From contig NZ_AP022870.1 in the NCBI RefSeq assembly GCF_011764545.1, forward strand, positions 2,526,001 through 2,590,000: a DNA stretch of 64,000 bases. The letters run 5' to 3'. The notes under the pieces were generated by a model, which made no database searches, had not been told where the DNA came from, and saw nothing but the letters and a program-made list of their open reading frames with translations. Source of the DNA: Phytohabitans flavus (lineage in GTDB: Bacteria; Actinomycetota; Actinomycetes; Mycobacteriales; Micromonosporaceae). Below are positions 1 to 10,276 of this stretch, in pieces (position 1 is the stretch's first letter; every line of letters begins with the position of its first letter). Position numbers and translations under genes: made by a program.

Positions 1-692
1 CAGACAGTGGGCAGCCGACTCATCGGCCAGGCGTTCACCGACGCCGACGGCAACCCGATCCCGAGGTACTTCCAGTCCCGGCCCTCGGCCGCCGGCGACG
101 GGTACGACCCGACGTCCACCGCGGCCAGCAACCTCGGCCCGAGGATGTGATCGACACGGCGGACCGCCAGAGCCTCCTCACCCAGGTGTGCGCGCGAAGC
201 GTCGCTGTGGGCGAGCTGGAGGGCGTCGACGGGAGCCGGCCGTACTGCACTACGGACGGCGTGGGCGCGGTCCTGGCCGTGTTCCACCGGGACGGGCTCA
301 CCGGCCCGATCACCCGGGTGGTCAGCGTCAACCAGACCGGTACCCCGTTCATCGCCACGTACCAGGGTGTGCCGGTGCAGAGCGCCCAGGTCGGGGTCGA
401 CTACGTCGCCGAGGGCGGCCTGATCGTCCCGATCCGGGGTGACGCACCCGCCAAGCCGGCGGTACCCGCGGACGCGGTCACCGCCAGCGGCAGCGGCCTC
501 GACCCGCACATCAGCACCGCGTACGCGCAGCTCCAGGCGGCCCGCGTCGCACGGGAACGGGCCACCGACGTCGCCGCGGTCCGGCGGCTGATCGACGAGC
601 ACACCGACGGTCGGGCACTCGGCTTCATGGGTGAGCCCGCGGTCAACGTGCTTCAGCTCAACCTGGCCCTCGACCGCGAGTTCCCCCGGTAA
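1..692 (+). pseudogene. kdpC: KdpC, K+-transporting ATPase subunit C (5' partial, frameshifted)
   Basis: KdpC is the small membrane-anchored subunit of the KdpFABC high-affinity K+ pump. The window opens inside the gene, so the N-terminal membrane helix is missing. Frame 1 reads GSRLIGQAF and then SNLGPRM, with a stop at 148-150. From about 141 a different frame carries the rest of the protein to a TAA at 690-692, including the family signature [10 protein letters not shown]. Adding one G near 141 would give SNLGPEDVIDT, the expected family pattern. The break is therefore a single-base deletion, either real or a sequencing/assembly error. kdpD follows 17 bp downstream on the same strand, the usual kdp order; kdpA and kdpB should lie upstream of the window. 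Identity is firm; functionality is uncertain. Confidence 0.85.
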
Positions 693-709
693 AGCGAGAA
701 GATCGAGTC

Positions 710-3361
710 ATGGCACGTGGTCAGCTGCGCATCTACCTCGGCGCCGCCCCGGGGTGGGCAAGACCTTCACGATGCTGGAGGAGGCCCACCGCCGTAAGAG
801 CCGGGGCACCGACGTGGTGGTCGGGTTCGTGGAGACGCACGGCCGCAGGCACACCGCCGACATGATCGGCGACCTCGAGGTGGTGCCGCGGGCACAGGTT
901 CCGTACCGCGGCACCACCTTCGAGGAGATGGACGTCGACGCGGTCCTGGCCCGCCGGCCGGAGGTCGCGATCGTCGACGAGCTCGCGCACACGAACGTGC
1001 CGGGCTCCCGCAACACCAAGCGATGGCGGGACATCCAGGAGCTGCTCGAGGCCGGCATCACGGTGCTGACCACGGTCAACATCCAGCACCTGGAGTCGCT
1101 CAACGACGTGGTACAGCAGATCACCGGCGTCGTACAGCAGGAGACCGTGCCCGACGCGATCGTGCGCGGCGCCGACCAGGTCGAGCTCGTCGACATGACA
1201 CCGGAGGCGCTGCGCCGGCGGATGGCGCACGGCAACGTGTACAAGCCCGACAAGGTCGACGCGGCGCTGGGCAACTACTTCCGGGTCGGCAACCTCACCG
1301 CGCTGCGCGAGCTGGCGCTGCTGTGGCTGGCCGACAAGGTCGACGAGCAGCTCGACAGGTACCGCGCCGAGAACCGGATCGGCGGTACCTGGGAGACCCG
1401 CGAACGCGTCGTCGTCGCGCTCACCGGCGGGCCCGAGGGCGACACGCTGATCCGGCGGGCGGCCAGGATCGCCGCCCGCAACAAGGGCGCCGAGCTGCTC
1501 GCCGTACACGTCACCCGCGCCGACGGCCTGGCCGGTGCCGACCCCGCGCTGCTGGCCCGCCAGCGGCTGCTCGTGGAGGGGCTCGGCGGCACGTACCACC
1601 AGGTCGTGGGCAACGACGTGTCCGACGCGCTGCTCGCCTTCGCCCGCGGCGTCAACGCCACCCAGCTCGTGCTCGGCGCCAGCCGCCGCGGCCGGCTCGC
1701 GCAGATCTTCGCCGCGGGCATCGGCGTGACGACCACCGCGCGGTCCGGCGCGATCGACGTACACCTGGTCACCCATGAGGAGATCGGCCTGGGCCGCCGC
1801 CGCCCGATCATCTCCAGCCGGGCCGCGCTCTCCCGCCCGCGCCGGCTCGCCGGCTTCGGCCTCGCCGTCTTCGGCCTGCCGCTGCTGACCCTCCTGCTCT
1901 GGGTCGAGCGCGGCGAGCTGGCGCTGGCCAGCGACATCCTCTTCTACCTCGCCTGGGTCATCCTCGTGGCGCTGGTCGGCGGGATGTGGCCGGCGCTGCT
2001 CACCGCCGCGGCCGGCTCGCTGCTGCTCAACTACTTCTTCACGGCACCGATCCGCCGGTTCACCATCGCCGAGACGGAGAATCTGCTCTCCCTCGCCGTG
2101 TTCCTGATCATCGCGGTCGCGGTCAGCGCGGTCGTGGACACCGCCGCACGCCGTACCCGGGAAGCCGCCCGGGCCAGCGCGGACGCCTCCACCCTCGCCA
2201 CCGTCGCGGGCAGCGTGCTGCGCGGCGCCCGCCCGCTGCCGGCCCTGCTGGAACGCCTGCGCGAGCTGTTCGGCCTCGGATCGGTCACCCTGCTCGAACG
2301 CCGCCCCGACGTGCCCGTGGCCCCGGACCGACAGCGCGACCCGGACGCCTGGCAGGTCGCCGCGACGGTCGGCGACAAGCCGTGCGCCGCGCCGGGGGAG
2401 GGCGACGTGGACGTACCGGTCGACGACAACCTCGCGCTCGTGCTGCGCGGCCGCCCGCTCGCCGCCGAGGACCGGCGCGTCGTGGAGGCGTTCGCCGCGC
2501 AGGCCGCGCTGGCGCTGCGCCAGGAACGCCTCGCCGCCCAGGCAGCCAAGGCCCAGCCGCTCGCCGAGGCGGACAAGATGCGCACCGCGCTGCTCGCCGC
2601 GGTCAGCCACGACCTGCGTACCCCGCTCGCCTCCGCCAAGGCCGCGGTGACCAGCCTGCGCAGCCACGACGTCGACTTCTCCGACGACGACCGCGAGGAG
2701 CTGCTCGCCGCCGCGGACGAGTCGCTGGACAAGCTCGGCCGCCTTGTCGCCAACCTGCTGGACATGAGCCGCCTCCAGGCCGGTGTACTCGGTCTCACGC
2801 TCGCCGAGATCGGCATCGAGGACGCCGTACCGCGCGCGCTCGACGAGCTGGGCGACCGGGGCGGACGGTGCGCATGCGGTACCCGGACGACCTGCCCGCC
2901 GTCCGCGCCGACCCCGCGCTGCTGGAACGCGTCCTTGTCAACGTCATCGGCAACGCGCTCCGCTACAGCCCGCCCGACCGCCCGCCGACCGTCACCGCCA
3001 GTGACCTGGACGGGCAGGTCGAGCTGCGGGTGGTGGACCACGGGCCGGGGATACCGGAGGACCAGCGGGGCAGCATGTTCATGCCGTTCCAGCGGCTCGG
3101 CGACCGGGACAACCACAGCGGCGTCGGTCTCGGCCTCGCCCTGTCCCGGGCCTCGCCGAGGCGATGGGCGGCACCCTGACCCCGGACACCACGCCCGGCG
3201 GCGGCCTGACGATGGTGCTGCGCCTGCCGTCGGCCGAGCCGCCGGTCGCGGCCAGCGAGGAGGAGGCCACCGCGCTGGCGGACCGGGCGATTCTCGAACG
3301 CATCCAGCGCCGCCCCCGCACGGCTTCCGAGCCTGCCAGCGACGGACGTGAAGGAGGCTAG
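710..3361 (+). pseudogene. kdpD: KdpD, turgor/K+ sensor histidine kinase (three frameshifts)
   Basis: KdpD is the membrane sensor kinase that phosphorylates KdpE. The natural ATG at 710 starts ARGQLRIYLG in the frame expected for the Walker A motif GAAPGVGKT, but the G-run at 751-754 is one base short and the frame jumps. The long middle frame carries the KdpD sensor domain, a universal-stress domain (about residues 245-365), four membrane helices (about 395-500), a GAF-like domain and the H-box SHDLRTPL (about residue 630). A second deletion at 2858-2861 and a third at 3148-3150 move the kinase ATPase domain (MRYPDDLPAVRADP, then VVDHGPGIPED) through two further frames to the stop at 3359-3361. 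Repaired, the protein would be about 884 residues, a normal KdpD length. All three lesions are one missing G in a run of G. The 3' end overlaps the kdpE ribosome-binding site. Confidence 0.85.
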
Positions 3362-4333
<972 letters not shown>

Positions 4334-4581
4334 ACCCCACCGTGGTCGGGGCCGACGAGCTCGTCGAGACTGTCGGCAACGAGCACAGGGCGGTTGGGCC
4401 GCGCCAGATGGATGACGCGACCGGTGCTGGTACCACCCGCCACGAACCTCACTTTACCGGCCCCTCAGCCCGCAACGGCCCCCGACGGTTGCGCGGACAC
4501 CCCGACCGGTACTCCCGAACGGCGCCGACCGCACAAGTGGAGCGGGTTAGTGGGCGGGCAGTCGTGGGTAACCGGCAAGCA

Positions 4582-5004
4582 ATGGGACCGAACACTGCAC
4601 CAGCAGGTGAAACCCGGTTCGCGTTCGACTTCCTCACGTCGGCGCGGTTGCCGCTGGCGGTGATCGGCGTTACCCCGGCGACCGCGTGGGTGGTGCTGGC
4701 GGACGGCAGGTTCGAGATCAGGTTTGGCTTCTGGCGGCTGACGACCACCCGGGCGAACGTGGTCTCCGCCCGGCGGACCGGCCCGTACCGGTGGTGGCGG
4801 GGCCTCGGTCCGCGGCTCTCGATGGTCGACCGGGGTGTCACCTTCGGTACGAGTACCGGCCCGGGCGTCTGCGTCAGCTTCGCCTCCCCGGTGCCCGCGC
4901 TCGCGCCCGGCGGGTGGCTGCGCCATCCCGCGGTGACGGTCACCGTCGCCGACCCGGACGCGCTCGTCAATGCCTTGACCCGCGGCGAGCGTGCCGGGCC
5001 GTGA
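4582..5004 (+). CDS. conserved hypothetical protein (PH-like small protein)
   Basis: 140-residue protein from the ATG at 4582. An upstream in-frame extension to 4342 is Arg/Pro-rich, overlaps the divergent gene and is rejected. The pattern RFEIRFGFWRLTTTRANV, then TGPYRWWRGLGPRLSMVDRG, then GVCVSFASPVPAL and HPAVTVTVADPDALV, matches a family common in mycobacteria and other actinomycetes. That family has a beta-rich, PH-like look and unknown function. I see no signal peptide. A perfect hairpin overlaps the stop codon and separates it from the convergent gene. Function is unknown; the gene itself is well supported. Confidence 0.65.
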   Translation: MGPNTAPAGETRFAFDFLTSARLPLAVIGVTPATAWVVLADGRFEIRFGFWRLTTTRANVVSARRTGPYRWWRGLGPRLSMVDRGVTFGTSTGPGVCVSFASPVPALAPGGWLRHPAVTVTVADPDALVNALTRGERAGP

Positions 5005-5020
5005 GCCGGCCCGGCACGCT
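4988..5020. terminator. bidirectional hairpin terminator
   Basis: Perfect 13-bp inverted repeat AGCGTGCCGGGCC / GGCCCGGCACGCT with a 7-base loop that contains the stop codon of the plus-strand gene. It lies between convergent genes, so it can serve both. There is no U-tract, as is common in high-GC actinomycetes. Confidence 0.7.
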
Positions 5021-5032
5021 ACCGCTGAGCGG

Positions 5033-8023
5033 TCAGGTGAGGGGTTCGATCCAGATGTTGCGGTACTGCACGGTGTTCTGGTGGTCCTGGAGCCGGATCG
5101 ACCCGGTCGCCGGGCCTTCGGGGATGCTGCCGCCGGTGGGTCCGGTGATGGCGACGTTGTCGTGGACGACCACGCCGTTCCAGGTGACGGTGACCCGGGC
5201 ATCCTCGGTCTTGGCGCCGTCGCTGCCGTAGCGGGCGGCGCGGAACTCGATGTCGTACGCCTGCCAGGTCTCCGGCGCCGTGGCCGCGTTGACGTCGGGC
5301 GGCTTCTGGAGGTAGATGGCGCCGGCCTCGTTGTTGTCCAAGGTCGGGTCGCCGTACGAGTCGAGGATCTGGACCTCGTACCGTTCCTGGAGGTAGACGC
5401 CGCTGTTGCCGCGGTTCTGCCCGGTCACGTCGGGCGGCAGGAGCGGCACCTTGAACTCGACGTGCAGCCGGAAGTCACCGAACGCCTGCTTGGTGCGCAG
5501 GTCGCCGTTGCGGACCTCCATCGCATCGCCGGGTACGAGCGGCCAGCTCGCGGTACGCCCGTCGGTGTGCTGCCACTCCGCGCGGGAGCCGCCGTCGAAC
5601 AGGACGATCCGCTCGCCCGGCTTGCGCACCGAGATCAGGTCCAGGTTGACGTGGCCGGTGTCGGTGGCGTCCACCCGGTACTGGATGGCGTTGACGCCCC
5701 GGCGCAGCGTGAGCCGTTCCGTCTTGGTGGCCCATTCGTCCCAGGTGACCGTCGTGGGCAGCACGGTCTGTCGCACTTTGCGGCTGTTGACGTGGATGCT
5801 CACCGACTTGTCGCCCCGGAACGGGTTGGGTCCGTTGCTGTAGCGGAGCCCGACCTCGTACTCGCCGGCCTCGCTCACCTCGACGTGCATGGTGGTGGCC
5901 GCGTTCAACGAGCCGTACCCGTCAACGAAACCGACGCCCGAGTAGCCGCGGTGGTCCGTGTTCAGCCCGGCGCCGCCCTCGCGGTGGCCTTCCTCGGCCT
6001 CGTAGAAGACCCGGTCCGGCTGGGGGCCGGGGATCTCGTTCAGGGTGTACCAGGCCTCGGTGTTCCACAGCTCCTCACCGTTGGCGGCGGTGAACGGGCG
6101 GGGCGAGCGCAGGTGCACCACACGGTCACGCTGGAGGCCGTCGACGGTCAGCGTGACGATCTTGCGGTCGGCGGAGACCTTCACACCGGTGACGGTCAGC
6201 GCCTCCTCGTCGATCTTCGGGCCGCCGTACGCCGGGGTGGGCGCGTACCGCCACTGCGCGAGGCGGTAGCCCTGCGCGATGCTCTCGATGGTGGCGGTGG
6301 AGAGCGGGCGGGTGTACTCGATCTTGAAGCCGTCGCGGGTCGCGCTCATCGACTTCATGTCGAACACGTTGGTGCCGTTCGGGGTCAGCTTCTGAAGCCC
6401 GTACGCGAGCTTGCCGGGCTGTCCCCAGTTGCCGCCCGCGCCGAGGCCGCCGACGTAGATCGCGCCGTCCGGGCCGATGTTGACCTCGTTGACGCCGGCC
6501 TCGAGTCCCTGGGTGTGCCGGAAGACCGCGCCCTGGTACTCGCCGTGCACCTGCTCCAGGTACGCGCGCTGAAGCCCGCCGTACGTGACGTCGCCGATCA
6601 GGAGCTGGCCACGGTACGGCCCCGACTTGAGCAGTACCGGCGTGCTGGGGGAGTTGGCGATGTCGTTCTGTGGCAGCCACAGGATCGGGCGGGTCACCGG
6701 GTTGGCGTCGAACGGCCCAGCCGGGTTCGTGTAGTGGTTGAAGAACGTGTCCTGCTCGATCCGGACGAGCTTGGAAGCGGGCAGCCAGCCACCCTGGTTG
6801 TCGGTGACGAGCAGGTCGTTGTCCGGGCCCCAGCCGATGCCGTTCGGGGTGCGCAGGCCGCCGGCGGCGTAGCTGATCTTGCCGGTGCGCCGGTTCACCA
6901 CGATGCTGGTACCCCGGTTCGGCGCGGGCTGCGGGTTGGTGGTGGCGCCGCCCAGGTTGATCGCGACCGAGAGGTTGAGGTAGAAGTTGCCGCCCTTGTA
7001 GAGCAGGCCGAACGCGAACTCGTGGAAGTTGCCGCCGAACGGCCAGGTGGCCAGCGTGCGGTACTCGTCGGCGACCTCGTCACCGTTCGTGTCGCGCAGC
7101 TCGGTGAGCTCGTGCTTCTGGGACACGTAGACGATGCCGTCGACGACCGCCACGCCCATCGGCTCTTTCAGGCCGCTCGCGATCCTCTTGTACGTGACCT
7201 GGGCGGGGCCGGTCGCGCCGGTCGCACCGTCCACGATGTACACCTCGCCGAGGAGCTTGTCGCTGCCGCCCCAGGTGCTGATGACCAGCCGGCCGTCGGC
7301 GGTCCAGGCCATCCCGGTGACCTGCGGCTCGAAGCCGGCGGGCCGCAGGTCGGTCAGGGTGTAACCGGGGTGCACCGACTCCAGCGGGAGGCCGTCTCCC
7401 GGCGCGTCGGCGACACCCTGGCACGCCTTGTACCCCGGCGCGGTCACCCGGACGACGCCGGCGTCCGTGCTCAGCACCGAGTTGGGTACGACGGCGAACG
7501 CCGCGGCGCCCGGCGGCTGCCACGACAGGGTGAGCTGCTGGCCGCCGCCGGCCTCGAAGTGCTCCACCCGCAGCGCGTGGTAGCCCTCGGTCAGCGTGAC
7601 CGTGCCGTCCTTCGGCGTGGCGCCGTGCAGGCCGTCGTGGTCGACCACCAGCGCGTCGTCGATGTACAGCCGGGAGCCGTCGTCGCTGGTCAGGCGGAAC
7701 GTATACGCACCCGCGGCCGGGATGTCGATGTTGGCCAGCGCGTGGGTGAGGAAGTTGTCCTCGAAGCCGAAGTCGGCCGCGCTGGACCAGTCGATGACCG
7801 GCATCAGCTTGTCGACGTTCGGTGTCTGTCCGGGCTTGAGGGTGCAGATCTCGGCGAGCGGCACCCGTATGTCGTACGTGCGCAGGGTTACGCCGGGCTC
7901 CTGAGGCGGCAGGTCGGCGGCCCGGGCAGGGGCCGGCGACGTGCCGGTGGCCATCAGCGGGCCGAGGAGCGCGGCACCGAGAAGCGCGACGAGGCGGCGC
8001 GCTCGTGGGGGGCGAAGGGGCAT
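5033..8023 (-). CDS. secreted multidomain protein: PA14, sugar-dehydrogenase-like beta-propeller, carbohydrate-binding module, DUF1080
   Basis: 996-residue exported protein. The ATG at 8023 is chosen because AAGGAGGAAGG sits just upstream and a Sec signal peptide follows (MPLRPPRARRLVALLG to ATGTSPAPARA); a 46-residue upstream extension is ignored. Domains in order: PA14 at about 50-180 (DDGSRLYIDDALVVDHDG); NHL/PQQ-dehydrogenase-like propeller at about 200-560 (GMAWTADGRLVISTWG, GIGWGPDNDLLVTDNQGG); CBM6/35-like module at about 660-795 (VFYEAEEG); and at about 800-996 a DUF1080 3-keto-disaccharide hydrolase-type fold (NSGVYLQERYEVQILDS). This architecture suggests extracellular oligosaccharide binding and processing, possibly of 3-keto sugars. 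The exact reaction cannot be read from sequence. A 16-bp palindrome lies 138 bp upstream. Confidence 0.85.
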   Translation of the reverse strand: MPLRPPRARRLVALLGAALLGPLMATGTSPAPARAADLPPQEPGVTLRTYDIRVPLAEICTLKPGQTPNVDKLMPVIDWSSAADFGFEDNFLTHALANIDIPAAGAYTFRLTSDDGSRLYIDDALVVDHDGLHGATPKDGTVTLTEGYHALRVEHFEAGGGQQLTLSWQPPGAAAFAVVPNSVLSTDAGVVRVTAPGYKACQGVADAPGDGLPLESVHPGYTLTDLRPAGFEPQVTGMAWTADGRLVISTWGGSDKLLGEVYIVDGATGATGPAQVTYKRIASGLKEPMGVAVVDGIVYVSQKHELTELRDTNGDEVADEYRTLATWPFGGNFHEFAFGLLYKGGNFYLNLSVAINLGGATTNPQPAPNRGTSIVVNRRTGKISYAAGGLRTPNGIGWGPDNDLLVTDNQGGWLPASKLVRIEQDTFFNHYTNPAGPFDANPVTRPILWLPQNDIANSPSTPVLLKSGPYRGQLLIGDVTYGGLQRAYLEQVHGEYQGAVFRHTQGLEAGVNEVNIGPDGAIYVGGLGAGGNWGQPGKLAYGLQKLTPNGTNVFDMKSMSATRDGFKIEYTRPLSTATIESIAQGYRLAQWRYAPTPAYGGPKIDEEALTVTGVKVSADRKIVTLTVDGLQRDRVVHLRSPRPFTAANGEELWNTEAWYTLNEIPGPQPDRVFYEAEEGHREGGAGLNTDHRGYSGVGFVDGYGSLNAATTMHVEVSEAGEYEVGLRYSNGPNPFRGDKSVSIHVNSRKVRQTVLPTTVTWDEWATKTERLTLRRGVNAIQYRVDATDTGHVNLDLISVRKPGERIVLFDGGSRAEWQHTDGRTASWPLVPGDAMEVRNGDLRTKQAFGDFRLHVEFKVPLLPPDVTGQNRGNSGVYLQERYEVQILDSYGDPTLDNNEAGAIYLQKPPDVNAATAPETWQAYDIEFRAARYGSDGAKTEDARVTVTWNGVVVHDNVAITGPTGGSIPEGPATGSIRLQDHQNTVQYRNIWIEPLT

Positions 8024-8160
8024 TTCCTTCCTCCTTGGAACGGTGCTCGTGGGCGATCGCCGTCGAGACCGCGCCGAGGGTGCCTGCCCGGTGGCGGAGA
8101 GATGAACCTCGATCATGGCGATAGGGGACATCATCGACCACATTCGTCGGCGCCGCCACA

Positions 8161-8176
8161 TCTTTCGATCGAAAGA
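8161..8176. promoter_or_regulatory. perfect 16-bp palindrome, candidate repressor operator
   Basis: TCTTTCGATCGAAAGA is its own reverse complement. It stands in an AT-richer patch between the divergent genes starting at 8023 (minus) and 8332 (plus). The symmetrical CG-centred form resembles LacI- or ROK-type sugar-regulator operators, and the neighbouring secreted glycan protein is a plausible target. The regulator is not identified. Confidence 0.55.
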
Positions 8177-8331
8177 CTCAAACTTTTATCTACGTGAGCG
8201 AAACCGAGGGTCCCGTGGTGTTGGGGACTTTGGTCCCGCCGAGGTGGGGAGTCACGGCCCGGGTGCCGGCGGCCGGTGAACGCGAGGCTGTAGGTGTCAA
8301 CAAGTCAAGGACTTCCATCCCGGAGGCGACG

Positions 8332-8928
8332 ATGTCCACCACCAACAGCGGTCAGGTCAAGGTGCCGGCCCACACTCTGGAGAAGGCCGAGGCTCCCGGC
8401 CACATGCTCACCACTTCCGCGGCCCGTGCGCTGGCTGTGCTGCGGGTCGGTACCGGGTTCGTGTTCTTGTGGGCGTTCCTGGACAAGACGTTCGGGCTCG
8501 GCTTCTCGACCGCGAGCGAGCGGGCTTGGGTCAACGGCGGTTCGCCCACCAAGGGCTTCCTGTCCCACGTCGGGGTTGGTCCGTTCCAGTCGATCGCGCA
8601 CAGCATCGCTGGCGCCTGGTGGGCCGACACCCTCTTCATGGTCGGTATGGGCGCGGTCGGTATCGCGTTGATCGCCGGTGTCGGCCTGCGCGTCTCGGCG
8701 GCGGCTGGTTCGCTGATCATGGTGATGATGTGGGCGGCGGAGTTCCCGCCCGACCGGTTCACGGCGGCTGGTGAGGCGTCGGGGTCGACCAACCCGTTCA
8801 TGGACTACCACCTGATCTACGCGCTCGTCCTGGCCGTGCTCGCGCTCACCTACGCCGGGCACACCTGGGGGCTGGGCCGGGTTTGGGCCCGCTTGCCTCT
8901 CGTCCAGAAGAACCGCTGGATGATCTGA
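8332..8928 (+). CDS. DoxX-family integral membrane protein
   Basis: 198-residue polytopic membrane protein. The ATG at 8332 is preceded by CGGAGG; the in-frame upstream stretch from 8194 lacks membrane character. About four hydrophobic helices are visible (ALAVLRVGTGFVFLWAFLDKT; LFMVGMGAVGIALIAGVGL; AAAGSLIMVMMWAAEF; LIYALVLAVLALTYAG), the DoxX / thiosulfate-quinone-oxidoreductase-subunit-like arrangement. The substrate is unknown. It is transcribed away from the large secreted protein and ends in a strong hairpin, so it is probably monocistronic. Confidence 0.75.
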   Translation: MSTTNSGQVKVPAHTLEKAEAPGHMLTTSAARALAVLRVGTGFVFLWAFLDKTFGLGFSTASERAWVNGGSPTKGFLSHVGVGPFQSIAHSIAGAWWADTLFMVGMGAVGIALIAGVGLRVSAAAGSLIMVMMWAAEFPPDRFTAAGEASGSTNPFMDYHLIYALVLAVLALTYAGHTWGLGRVWARLPLVQKNRWMI

Positions 8929-8941
8929 CCCCCTCCGGGAG

Positions 8942-8974
8942 CGTGGCCGGGCCGCCATTGGCGGCCCGGCCACG
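8942..8974 (+). terminator. hairpin terminator after the DoxX gene
   Basis: Perfect 15-bp stem CGTGGCCGGGCCGCC / GGCGGCCCGGCCACG with the loop ATT, starting 13 bp after the stop codon. There is no U-tract. Confidence 0.75.
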
Positions 8975-8980
8975 TGCGCG

Positions 8981-9156
8981 CCTACCGCCCTTCGGCGGCC
9001 TGCCCGGGCGGTGTGTCCAACCGCTGTCGACCACCTGGCCGGACGTGCGGTCTACCTATCGTCGGGCGGCCCGGCCGGGTGTCGCCTAGCCGCTGTCGGC
9101 GGCGTTGCCGGGCGTGTGGCCTACCGGCCGCCGCCGGCGGCCTCGCCGGGCGCGGG
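8981..9156. repeat. degenerate ~35-bp tandem repeat, five units
   Basis: Units of 34-37 bp at about 8981, 9016, 9051, 9085 and 9120 share the pattern CCTACCG..(G/C)TCGGCGGCCTGCCGGGCG. The last unit lies inside the minus-strand acetoacetate decarboxylase-like gene and supplies its TAG stop (CTA at 9121-9123) and GEAAGGGR tail. The others fill the space up to the DoxX terminator. The units are diverged, so the array looks old. Confidence 0.5.
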
Positions 9157-9843
9157 CCGCCGGCCGAATACCAGGCGGAAGTCGTGCAGAGCGAACGTGA
9201 GCAGGGGACGCCGTCCGGCGAGGTAGGCGAGCGGCCCGTCCGGCGCTACCCGCCAGGCCGCCTTCGCGAGGCGGACGGTGGCGCGGGCGCGGACCGGCGT
9301 GGTCTTCGTCCGGTCGCCGACTACCTGGATGACCGAGAACCCCGCGGGCCAGCGCCCCGGCAGGCGTAAGCCCGCCCGCAGTTCGGCCTCGGCAATCCCA
9401 CCGGCCGAGTCGCCGGTTGCGGCCCCCGCGTCAAGCCCGGCCCGGGCGTCCGCTACGGGTCGCGCGTCCGCTGTGGCGCGGGCGTCGAGACCGGGGCGCG
9501 TGGTGGTGCGGAAGTCGAGGTCGGCCAGTTCCTTCGGGATGCCCCACAGCTCGCGCCCGCCGTCCCGCGAGGCGGTGCTGTCCACCCAGATGTCCACGAT
9601 GGACACCAGCGGCCGCCCGGCGCGGCGGACCAGCACGGCGGAGAGCAGCTCGCGGTACTCCAGCACCCCGCCCGGTCCGTAGTCCACCCACGCGGTACCG
9701 ATCAGGCCACGGCCGGCGACGATTAGCGGCCGCACCTCGGCGGCGAGCGTGGCGGGCAGCGGCGGGAGCAGGGCGCGGGGGAGCGGCCAGACCGAGACGT
9801 ACATCTGGCCGCGCAGGTCCCAGGGCTCGGGCGGGTAGCTCAC
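9121..9843 (-). CDS. acetoacetate decarboxylase-like protein
   Basis: 240-residue protein assigned to the ADC-like fold (PF06314-type). Segments are VSYPPEPWDLRGQMYVSVW, VDYGPGGVLEYRELL, SIVDIWVDSTASRDGGRELWGIPKELADL and FSVIQVVGD. The GTG at 9843 is chosen because homology-like sequence begins there; the extension to 10221 is low-complexity Arg/Pro and crosses an intergenic palindrome. A stretch of about 35 residues in the middle (ARATADARPVADARAGLDAG) is an Ala/Asp/Gly-rich internal repeat that looks like an insertion in a loop. The catalytic Lys of true decarboxylases is not clearly identifiable, so the activity may differ. Confidence 0.65.
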   Translation of the reverse strand: MSYPPEPWDLRGQMYVSVWPLPRALLPPLPATLAAEVRPLIVAGRGLIGTAWVDYGPGGVLEYRELLSAVLVRRAGRPLVSIVDIWVDSTASRDGGRELWGIPKELADLDFRTTTRPGLDARATADARPVADARAGLDAGAATGDSAGGIAEAELRAGLRLPGRWPAGFSVIQVVGDRTKTTPVRARATVRLAKAAWRVAPDGPLAYLAGRRPLLTFALHDFRLVFGRRPAPGEAAGGGR

Positions 9844-10276
9844 CGCTCCATGCTGACGCCCACACCCGAACAATGCCCGGCAAGCCCGAGAACCCCTGAA
9901 CCAAACCGGTGGATCTAGAGAGGGCAGATCATGGTACTTAGTTGCCCCTGGAGGGGCAGTTCGGTACCACGATCCGTCGCGTACACCAACCCGACCGCGC
10001 CGATCAAGGAAGCGTCTGCGCGGTCGCCGCGGGACCAGCATCTGCGCCTGCGCACCCACCTCTACCCCGCGTCCGGCAACACCCCCGGGGGGCTTGGACC
10101 GCGGACGTGGCAGCGGAGGTCGGGGATCTCGGCGAGCGCCAGCGAGCCGCCGGCCTGCGCGGTGCCCGCGGGAGCAAACGGTCAGCGGCTGACGCGGACC
10201 GGGGCAAATACCTTGTCTCAAGAAATCGAATGTGACCCCTACCCCAGAAGATCTCGAAATCCAGAGCGTGGCCGTC
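9844..10276. other. 433-bp intergenic region with a palindrome
   Basis: No convincing gene. It holds the upstream region of the minus-strand gene at 9121-9843, a 48-bp inverted repeat (9927-9974) and a notably AT-richer patch at about 10205-10262 just after the end of the cyclase gene. Short reading frames here on both strands are Arg/Pro-rich shadows. Confidence 0.5.
9927..9974. repeat. imperfect palindrome with GATC(A/G)TGGTAC ends
   Basis: The left arm GATCATGGTACTTAGTTGCC(CCT) pairs with a right arm whose complement begins GATCGTGGTACCGAACTGCC, over 23 positions with a few mismatches and a 2-base loop. It resembles the palindrome at 28254-28303, which has the same GATCGTGGTA ends, so this is probably a dispersed REP-like element. 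Confidence 0.55.

Noticed and set aside
631-3351. kdpD starting upstream inside kdpC
   Set aside because: The first ~35 residues are kdpC read in the wrong frame; the real ATG is 710, in a different frame because of the missing G at 751-754.
4991-8197. Long plus-strand reading frame opposite the large secreted protein
   Set aside because: Val/Arg/Gly-rich low-complexity translation with no domain; a mirror frame caused by GC-rich third positions.
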